Shown here: one piece after another, positions 8,793-16,900 of the stretch
How the letters are laid out: every line of letters begins with the position of its first letter
Numbering within the stretch: position 1 is the stretch's first letter
Source: Sphacelaria rigidula
Taxonomy: Eukaryota; Phaeophyceae; Sphacelariales
Direction: 5' to 3'
Length of the DNA stretch: 20,053 nt
NCBI GenBank assembly: GCA_964200075.2
Contig: CAXNAA020000574.1
Span: 1 to 20,053 of the forward strand
Notes under the pieces: generated by a model
What the model saw: the letters and a program-made list of their open reading frames with translations, nothing else
The model's database searches: none
What the model was told of the DNA's origin: nothing
Position numbers and translations under genes: made by a program

Positions 8793-10748
8793 CCGAGCCC
8801 CTAGCATTGGCATTGGCCCGAACAGTCATCTCCCGGGGCGGGTGCGGAGGAACGTGCACACTAAGAATCAGCGACAAATCTCGTGGATGCCTCGTCACAA
8901 AGTATGCTGCACGCTATCAAGAATAGTCATTTGTTTTTTTTCTCCAAAAATGATATTATAATAGGGTCGATACTTCTGTTGTATGCGTTTGTCGAGCAGG
9001 AGCGGTGGGCTTGGTCTTTCCGCTGCATGATCTCTTGATTTTTGTCGCTAGCGGTGGCTCGCCTGTGCATGTGTGCGTGTGAGCTGTGGCATTGGTGGTG
9101 TGCGTGCCATGGCATGCGCTATGTGCCGGCTCTGTTGTGTGCGGGTGCAGTCAAAAGTGGTGTTGGTTGGACCGGAGGTTCAGCACAAATAAATGTCCTG
9201 TGAAATTGGTTCTGCTACTCTGTCGGCAGGCTCTGTTGCTCTTCGTCAATCGGTGCGAAGTGTTGAGATGTTTGCTGGGCAAATTGTGCGTTGTAAGGCT
9301 TCATTTAGACAAAAGCACGTCCTGCGCAAGGTAGAAGCGCAGCCCCCACAATTAAAGTTCCAGATAATACTCTCCACAATATATCCAAGTCGGGGCAACT
9401 TCACCTCACCAAGTGGTGAACTTTGCCCTTGAGTCCGCGGAGCAGAAAAGTTATATGTGAACCCGGGTGCATCGTCGACATCTGTCTATGCAATCAAGGA
9501 CTATGGCAAAAATACCAAGACTTGTGGCTGGTCAGTGCCGTATCACCACCCCAACCGTGATGACTTGAACCACACTTTCAATGCATAGCCAGCACAACCA
9601 ACGCAGAGTACAAACATACAGTAACATGCTGCTGTACTCACTCACGGAATTTTCCCCTCCCTTTTTGAAAAAACCCTTCTTAAAAATGATCGCTGATTGT
9701 TCGCTGCGATATCACCCCCCCCCCCGAGGGAAATTCTCAAATGTGCCCATAAATCCCCTGTTTTAGGGGATTTCAGGCAGTTCATAAATACTTTCTGAAA
9801 TCTCTTTTTGAAAAGGGGATTTGAGGACACCTCGAAGGGTTACATATCCGGTTGACAGGGGCACATGGAAACGCTCACCACACAACCCCAACACGATCAC
9901 AGTTGGATCTAGGGAGCTTGATGCCCCCGCAAACCAAAAAGACACAGCTTGAGCCGTAGCTGCTCATCAGCTGCGCACGTTGTGCGTGATCCTGCTCAAA
10001 TCTGTTCATAATTCATTGAGAAATTACTATTTGTGTGAACGCGCGCGCACGCTTTCAAGCGGTGAGCAACGACACGTTTTCTGTCGTTTTTTACATAGAC
10101 GCGGCCGCCATTCGTCTACTACCAAACGAAGACCCGTCAAACAAAGACTGCCGTGTGTAAATTAGTAACGGCTAGCGGTGAAACTAATGCGCGTGAGTGG
10201 TAGGTGTCTGTGCGTATTCTTTCGGGGCTGGGTGTTGAAGTATTGTATTGATTGCCTTGCTGCGTCTTGTCTGTAGCATCACAGAGGCCTTGGACTGACG
10301 ACCAGTTCCAGACCCGCCGCATTGTTGAACCTACGGCAGACCTGGGGTTCGATCTGTAAAAAGCTGCTTCTCGATAGGACTCAGAACTAACTGGTCGTTA
10401 CGGGGCCAATCCCCCTTGAAAAGGGGATTTTGGAAAAGGGGAGAATCCCCTTCGATAAGAGGGGGCCTCATCTGTCACCACTCGACGCGTGGCCGATTTC
10501 CTTCCGTCTGCGCGTCTTCCAACCGCCAGCCCGAAAATAAAGAAGTGATCTGTGTTGATTGTTTCGAATCTCAAAATTTCTCGCTCACTTGTCCCCTTCG
10601 ATCTTTAGTCCACGCTGACGAATTATGAAGGGAAAAGAGCTGCCGCGCTTTGTGTGCTGTACCAAGCGGCAAAGAGAACCCCAGGTACAGAGCGTGGCGT
10701 GTACCGCAGTAGCAACCTGATGGCGACTGCATTATGCTCTTCTATTTG
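8793..10748. other. Gene-less stretch with small hairpins
   Basis: No supported gene is seen. Small inverted repeats occur at 9392-9428 (GGGGCAACTTCACC against GGTGAACTTTGCCC), 9751-9773 (AAATCCCCT/AGGGGATTT, perfect 9-base arms) and 10407-10433 (CCAATCCCC/GGGGATTTTGG). A GAAAAGGGGATTT block recurs at about 9812 and 10418. Long C or G runs occur near 9716. Open frames at 9086-9432 have no motif. Confidence 0.4.
9751..9773. repeat. Perfect small hairpin AAATCCCCT/AGGGGATTT
   Basis: Nine-base perfect arms surround a five-base loop. The same GGGGATTT block recurs at about 9815 and near 10424, so this may be part of a decayed short repeat family. Confidence 0.6.
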
Positions 10749-10752
10749 TTAA

Positions 10753-10850
10753 CGCCTTGACGGCGACGGTAGGTAACCTGCTGAATCGGCATCCATTTTT
10801 CTTGAAAATATGTGTGATCCAGATGGGCTACCCGCATCACGGCCTAAGGC
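10753..10850. mobile_element. 98-bp MITE flanked by TTAA (copy 2)
   Basis: The element is bounded by TTAA at 10749-10752 and 10851-10854. Its ends CGCCTTGACGG and, from the other side, GCCTTAGGCCG form a weaker inverted repeat than in copy 1. Blocks G.TGA.TCGGCATC.ATTT and TG.GATCCAGA align with copy 1 in the same order. The two copies are clearly diverged, and the flanks outside TTAA are unrelated. Confidence 0.65.
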
Positions 10851-11153
10851 TTAATCGTGTTGCGTCCATCGATGTTCATTTCTACTTGGCGCCGCGCGTC
10901 GAGTTGGAAAGCCGGGTGCCACCCCCTGAAGTCCGAATGGCCACCTGCGGCACCAGATCTTCTGAGGTTAACAATATCTACTTTCTTTCTTCTTGATTAT
11001 TTATCCCTGTTTGGCTTGTATCGCGTGTTGTGATTTTTAATCTGGGTCTATTTGGTTATATGGTTTTTTGCTAGCCTGTGAACACGGAAGGCGCCCGCAT
11101 CAGATGCTCAGTACGAATGTACCACGCAGATATCGGAACGGTCTTTAATGTGA

Positions 11154-11216
11154 AGACAACAACAACCGAGCAACAACAACAACCGAGCAACAACAACAAC
11201 AACAACAACAACAACA
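11154..11216 (+). repeat. (CAA)n microsatellite
   Basis: A run of CAA/AAC triplets is interrupted twice by CCGAG. On the two strands it generates Q/N-rich and V/L-rich frames that are not evidence of genes. Confidence 0.9.
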
Positions 11217-11780
11217 TGATCGCCGTGGCGTCGTCTCTTCAGCAAAATGGGCGATGTCGTACAACAGACAGGGCGGTACACACAGACCGAAGCCCAGCTA
11301 AAATACACAGGACAGTACAAAGCTGTACAGTACACTGCATGCAGTGTCTTATTCTCTTTCCCCCTCCCGCGCTGCGGACCTTCCCTTTTGTCCATGAATA
11401 TTACTAAAGGATCAGATTCTATCACAGATCAAAGCTCCGGAGAGGGTGACCCCTTTCTGCCGCCAGCTTCAAAATTTCTCATTTCGATCGTTAGAGTGGG
11501 TCACCTGGGTCTTGCCCTCATTTTTCGAGTGATATTATGCCCAAACAACAGAGAACTCGCCCCGCGGGTGGCACGTGCTTTATGCTCTTTCAAACAGAGG
11601 ACAATGGCGATATCTAGGTACAATGCAACAAAGATGTGAAGTGGTCTGTCGCGGGTGTAGCGTTAAAATGTGGGTCGGATACGGTAGGTATTTCCAATTT
11701 TTAATACGAATCGTATCTGGGATGGTTTGAAGTGAATGCTTGGAAATGGAGGGCGCAGATGGTGTCGGGAAAATTCTGTT

Positions 11781-11818
11781 AGAGTGAACCCGTCAGAATG
11801 AACCCGTCAGAATGAACC
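11781..11818 (+). repeat. 14-bp tandem repeat, about 2.7 units
   Basis: The unit is AGARTGAACCCGTC. The first copy has AGAGTGAACCCGTC, the second AGAATGAACCCGTC and the third is partial. Confidence 0.85.
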
Positions 11819-11966
11819 GTTTTTCCGTCACTGTGCCGTGCTGTTGGCAGCTGGACATGAAGGCGAAGATAAGCTACAACTTAGACGGTATATATAGCTA
11901 CTGCCGTACCGTAGTGCAACAGCGACTGTACATGGATGTACTGTACAGTAAACATGAACACTCTGC

Positions 11967-12276
11967 ATGTGAACGGAAGAGCACGGACGGAAAGGGGGGA
12001 CAGATATATTTGTCCGCACATGTCTTGATTTTACAGTGGTGTTCGAAAGTACATATGCATGGCTCAACAGCATGTGAGAAAGGGCGTGAGCAGGTCTGTC
12101 CTCACACATGAAGAGCTTGCGTACAACAGACAGGAAAGAAGTGGTCCTATTTTTCGCATGGCACGGGTTTGTTTTTTCTGCTCCACCCCCCGTTGCCCCC
12201 CGCCCCCCAACAGAGACTCCCAGAAGAGAGTCGCGGGGGTGGGATTTTGTACCGTTTGGCGATGAGAAGGTGGTGC
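11967..12276 (+). repeat. Tandem duplication, unit 1
   Basis: This unit matches 12322-12608 at an offset of about 355 bases. Shared landmarks are GGAAGAGCACGGACGG, TTTGTCCGCACATGTCTT, GTGGTGTTCGAAAGTACATA, AGGAAAGAAGTGGTCCTATT, AACAGAGACTCCCAGAAGAG and GCGATGAGAAGGTGGTGC. Unit 1 has about 32 extra bases near 12090-12125, a CTCACACATGAAGAGCTTGCG stretch less one end base. Confidence 0.88.
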
Positions 12277-12321
12277 TGTATATTCGGGTAGGTGGTTTTA
12301 TATATTATCGTATGTGGAAGG

Positions 12322-12608
12322 ATGTGAAAGGAAGAGCACGGACGGGAAGGGGGAACAGATATGTTTGTCCGCACATGTCTTCATGTTACAGTGGTGTTCG
12401 AAAGTACATATGCATGGCTCAACAGCATGTGAGAAGGGGCGTGAGTAAAACAGACAGGAAAGAAGTGGTCCTATTTTCCGCATTGCACGGGTTTGTTTTT
12501 TCTGTTCTACCTCTTGTTACGCCCCGCCCCGCAACAGAGACTCCCAGAAGAGAGTCGTGGGGGTGGGTCTTTGTACCGTTTTACCGTGTGGCGATGAGAA
12601 GGTGGTGC
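12322..12608 (+). repeat. Tandem duplication, unit 2
   Basis: This is the partner of 11967-12276, separated by a 45-base linker. It has a small TTACCGTG insertion near 12582 relative to unit 1. Differences between units in the 257-codon frame that spans both are almost all amino-acid changing, which argues against a protein-coding role. Confidence 0.88.
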
Positions 12609-13743
12609 CTTGTTGTGCTACAGTTTGTTTGTCATACAGATAGTAAAGGTACTGTACACGCTCCCGTCCTCCGGTGCTGCGGCCGTCCTACGGTACCACT
12701 GATCACCCAGTGCTGCAAGGGAGCTACCGTACCGCTGGTCATCCGATCCGGGAAAAGGAACCCAGAAAGCCCCCAAACGGTTTCCCTTATATCTGTCATA
12801 GAAGAGCTCAGATCGCCCTCAAACTTGGCCGGTCGGTATGTAGTGATGCACGAAATGAAAATACGTATTTTTGAAAACTAATTCAAAGTTTCTCCGTTCT
12901 TTACCGGTTACAGGGGGTCCTGGCGTGGAGACCAAAATGTAGCCAATACAGAAAACCTCACAGCAAAAAAAAAGGAAAGTAAGCGTCCCGGAGCAGTTCA
13001 AGGAAAAATTGTATTAAAGCAAGTTTATTCCTCAAGTCGACAAACTGATGCAAGGGGGTCGTTTTGACTCCAAGACTACCCGAAAAGTCACTGCTGTACT
13101 GAAACCATGTGGTTGGGAATATCTGCAAATTTCCAGTCTAACTCCAAGGGTTGGCGTGAGCATATGCGGATGACTAAACTTTCGCACGTGAGCGTGGACC
13201 AGCCTGTACGCATTTTTTTAATGGACACGCTATTGCGTCATTCCACATAAGAGCTCGTACGAACCAAGCGGACACAGTCAAACGCACAAATCGTTCGTCA
13301 CAGAAACACAGATTATCCATTTTTCCAAGTTTCTGTACATGATTTCGAAACATTCTTTGTGAGTATCTCCAACTAGCATACCAAGATACAAGATCAAATT
13401 CATCAACGTCCATCCTTTGCAGTTTCGACCTTTATCTGGAGGTATGAGGTATCCGAAACTCCAACAGAGAAAAAACGCTCCGTATGGTCATATCTCCCAA
13501 TGAACGTTATTTTTGTTTCAAGCATGCAGTACAGAGAAAAGTACAAAATTAGATGTTTCAGATCTTGAAACCTCGAAAAGAAATGGTTCGGTGACGATTT
13601 TTCATCAGTCCTGCGGGGATCACAGCAGCTTGTCTAGGAGGCAAGTTCAACGCAGTCTGGCCAACAACAGGTACGGCCCTCCCACTGCAGAATGACTCCG
13701 GCCGTCTGCAGCATTCGAACACTCTATGCCTATTACTTGATGC
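12609..13743. other. Region 3' of the ammonium transporter
   Basis: It probably includes the 3' end of the transporter transcript on the minus strand. I could not identify a further coding exon, a polyadenylation signal tied to the gene, or another gene. Open frames at 13174-13413 (minus) and 13513-13695 (plus) show no motif. Confidence 0.4.
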
Positions 13744-13907
13744 TCACTTGTCCATGCCGATCTCTTCCACGTGAAGAGGCACTCGCAAGCCAACCGTAGC
13801 CTTAATGCAAAACACCGCCAGCAAGGAAAGACCGCCGACCCACGGAATAACGGCAGCGCAGAAGAGCATGTTTGCTCCGAGCAGGTTCCAGCCACACCCA
13901 TAAAACA
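13744..13907 (-). CDS. AMT: AMT exon g (last recognised exon)
   Basis: This exon starts after acceptor CGCTTGCAG and completes the leucine of G-L-FYG. It encodes [20 protein letters not shown], a last helix ([15 protein letters not shown]) and the cytosolic C-terminal motif [15 protein letters not shown]. The frame then meets TGA at 13746-13744. The family normally continues with an S-x-H-G tail here. Either the protein ends at this stop, or the bases GTGAGC at 13747-13742 are a splice donor (GTGAG-type, like four of the other six) and a further exon exists that I could not identify. A third option is a small deletion: the next frame reads SEHQ immediately. Confidence 0.88.
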
Positions 13908-16900
13908 CTGCAAGCGTGACAGCACAAGCACAAGTTGCATGTGAATCGAGCGGCCCAACCACAAAACGCGACGGTAGCATCACATCATATGATGCAAAGA
14001 TTAACGCCGTTTCCGGACATGAACTGGGGTTACCGTACACAGGGAGCGCTTAACGGAGAGCGGCCCACCGCGCACAAATTCCACATGATGGGCACCTAAA
14101 ACATTGATCGCATGTGCTGTGACAGCTGATCGAATTCCCATCCAAGGGGAGCCAGGCGCTGCAATACCAGTACTGGAGGTAGTATAGTGCCGAAATGTCT
14201 GCAAAGTTCGAAATTTCGCCGTTGTTGCGAACTGGGGTGCAACCATGGCAGCGGCATGACCATTAACCCATCATCAACACGCTGCAGCTGAGCGCGGCCG
14301 AGCGCCGCATGACCTCGGGACACTTGCACAACGGTGTCGGCTTCGCCTGTAAAAAAATGGCTCAAGAATACATCCCAATCTAAGGCCTCCACCAAGAGGT
14401 GGTTGGAGCAAATTTTGCGAGGAAATGGCCAATTTGGTCAGATGATGTGCACCGATGCATCTCAGGGTCACGTCACGTCTCGTCAGACCGTTGTCAGCCA
14501 CACATGGGTACACATGGAACCAGCTACTTGCATGTTTCAAACGGGCTAGTGTAATGTAGTGTAGTGTAGTGTAGTGATTGATCGCCACGACGAGGACACA
14601 CGGCCCATCATAAACAGAGGTATCATTCCACACGAAGGGCGACACGACAGCCGATTCGTCAGTGGTCAACTTTTTTTTCTCATGAATCAACCATGCGATT
14701 CGTACAAGGATGGCGGTTCGCACATGGTTTGGACTCGTAATTCGTGCGGTACTACCTCCTTGGACGTACACTTCCTCCACCTGTGATTAATGTGATTCAT
14801 ACGGCTCCTCCCTTTCGCACATATCTCCAACCCATCATTCGTTGGGCAAAAACCAAACGAGTACGCACCACCTGCGATTCATGAGGCATTTATCAAGCGT
14901 ACGTATTTTTCACCTGTGGTCCATACGTCATTAACCAATCGTATATATTTTTGAACTATAATTTGTACCACATAGATCACACGTACATTTTTACCATGTG
15001 TCATTCGTAAGGGATGCATGGGTTAAACGCACATGTTTTGCACCCGTCATATGTTGGGCACTTTTTGGTACGCATATAATTTCTCGTCATCTGCGATTCG
15101 TGACGGCTCTTCGGCACACACTTCGTGCAGAGTCCATTTTTTTTTAATCGAAAAAAATTGGACCGTCTTTTCTGGTATTTTTAATTCTTGATCGAAAAAA
15201 ATACACCTGAAGTACGAGCTATCAATGGTGAAAAGGCTGGCCACGAGCTTGAGACAGGCAACGTGGCATAGCACCATGGGTATGCTGTGCACCGCCTGAG
15301 GTCGACGGCGGGAAAATTCTTCAGCAAGAAGGCGCTTAGTTAGCGATTGCTGAGTGAATGTCGGAAGACGGTGATGACATGTATGGTACACAAGGACAGA
15401 TGATATACAAAGTGCACACAGTTGGTTGATTTATTGATTTTCTTATTTTTATTCATGATTCGCTGCGCACTCAGCCGTGATCATAGGACAAAAAAAACAC
15501 AAGAAAAAAAACAAAAAAAGGCAAGATCGATGTAGTGCATGTTGTGTACTGTCTGTTGTAGATGTGCTGAGTGTAGCATACGTGGTCGGTAGCGGCTTAT
15601 AAAGCCGGTAACGGTAAAAATGGTTCGACACCATTATCCAATATTTTCATATAACAATCATCATTATTGTAATGATAATGATCAGTAATCACTGGCGCCA
15701 TTTCCGTGCTCTCATCTTTGCAGTATCGTAAAGCAGCTCACATCCACAGCACGTGTCCTCTCTTCCACGGTCGAAAAACACCCCGTAGTTGTATACCCCC
15801 CTGTAGTTTTCTTTGGTGGACAGCAGACCAGAGGCCATGAGTCCCCAAACACCGCAGCCGAAGTGCACCGGTGATGCTTGAACGACGTCATCGATCTTGA
15901 GTCTGCGGCGAGAACGATTAACGATTTTAAGGTGGACATGCATGGAGCTCGGAAGTCGGCGATACGGTACAAGAACTTCTCATGACTCATGACTGCTGGA
16001 ACGCTGTGAAGGATTCAAAGACTACTTTTATAGGCGAGAGATGGACTCCGACAAGCGTGGAATACGGTGCATATGACATGCGAACCGTGGGTAATATACG
16101 GCATACGACAAACGACATCCCCATCAATCGCACCCCCAGGTGATCGAATTTCGGCAATTTTTGGCACCAGGTCGATACCTACAGTACGGTATTGCTGTAA
16201 TACGTGGTATACCACGACCCCCTCGCCGGCTACTGTACACCATGCACCCCTGGGTGATAACTTTACGGGTTCCAAAAATACCATCACCCGGGGGTTGTAT
16301 AGAAGGGTATTGTAGTATTGTACGGCATGCCCACGGCGCAGAGACACTCACATCTTCGATCGCTCTGAACTTTCTCCCAGATAAACTTGAAGCAAGCTTC
16401 ATGTACTGATGATAACGCCAAAATCGCAGCAAAAGCTATGTCCTCCCCTGAAGGAGTGGTGCTACTTTAACCAGCACAATCATCAATATTTCCAGGATAA
16501 AATGGGTTGCTACACCTACAGCCAGCCGTCCTGCTACGTGCAGAATGGCATGTAGGCAATTGTTTTATCCAACGTGTAGATCCTATGGAGCAATCAGCAG
16601 TACCAAGAGAAGTAAGAATCCAGACCCGCGAAAGTCGGTGGATCATTCGAGCAAATATGGGTGGACGTGTTCGCGAGTGCGTTTTCCTTGTACCGACAGC
16701 AGACACACAAACGGGAAGCGGTCGGGATGATCACCGTACAAGTAGCCAAGTCCCCAACATGTAAAACGCGCTCGCAAACACGCCGATCACAAATGCGCCC
16801 TCCACTTCCACCAACGGCCCCGACGCGCTGATTGCGACCAATCCTGACAGAATCCCGTTGTTCAACTGAGAATTTTAAAAAGAAATAAGAACAAGTACGG

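Larger units (their letters stand above)
10855..11966. other. Gene-less stretch with simple repeats
   Basis: No supported gene is seen. The stretch holds a CAA/AAC microsatellite, a short 14-bp tandem repeat and two GTAC-rich patches (about 11300-11335 and 11925-11950). The frame at 11078-11407 is Q/N-rich only because it crosses the microsatellite. Confidence 0.4.

Noticed and set aside
10310-10360. Possible tRNA, from a GGTTCGATC block near 10347
   Set aside because: No matching A box, acceptor stem or anticodon arm could be built around it.
11078-11407. Q/N-rich 109-codon frame, possibly prion-like
   Set aside because: The Q/N content comes from a CAA microsatellite; the rest shows no coding signal.
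12108-12881. 257-codon plus-strand open frame, the longest in the window
   Set aside because: It spans a tandem duplication, and differences between the two units are almost all amino-acid changing; no family motif is present.
14690-15130. CRISPR-like array
   Set aside because: The units are contiguous and diverged, without constant repeats and unique spacers, and lie in a eukaryotic intron.
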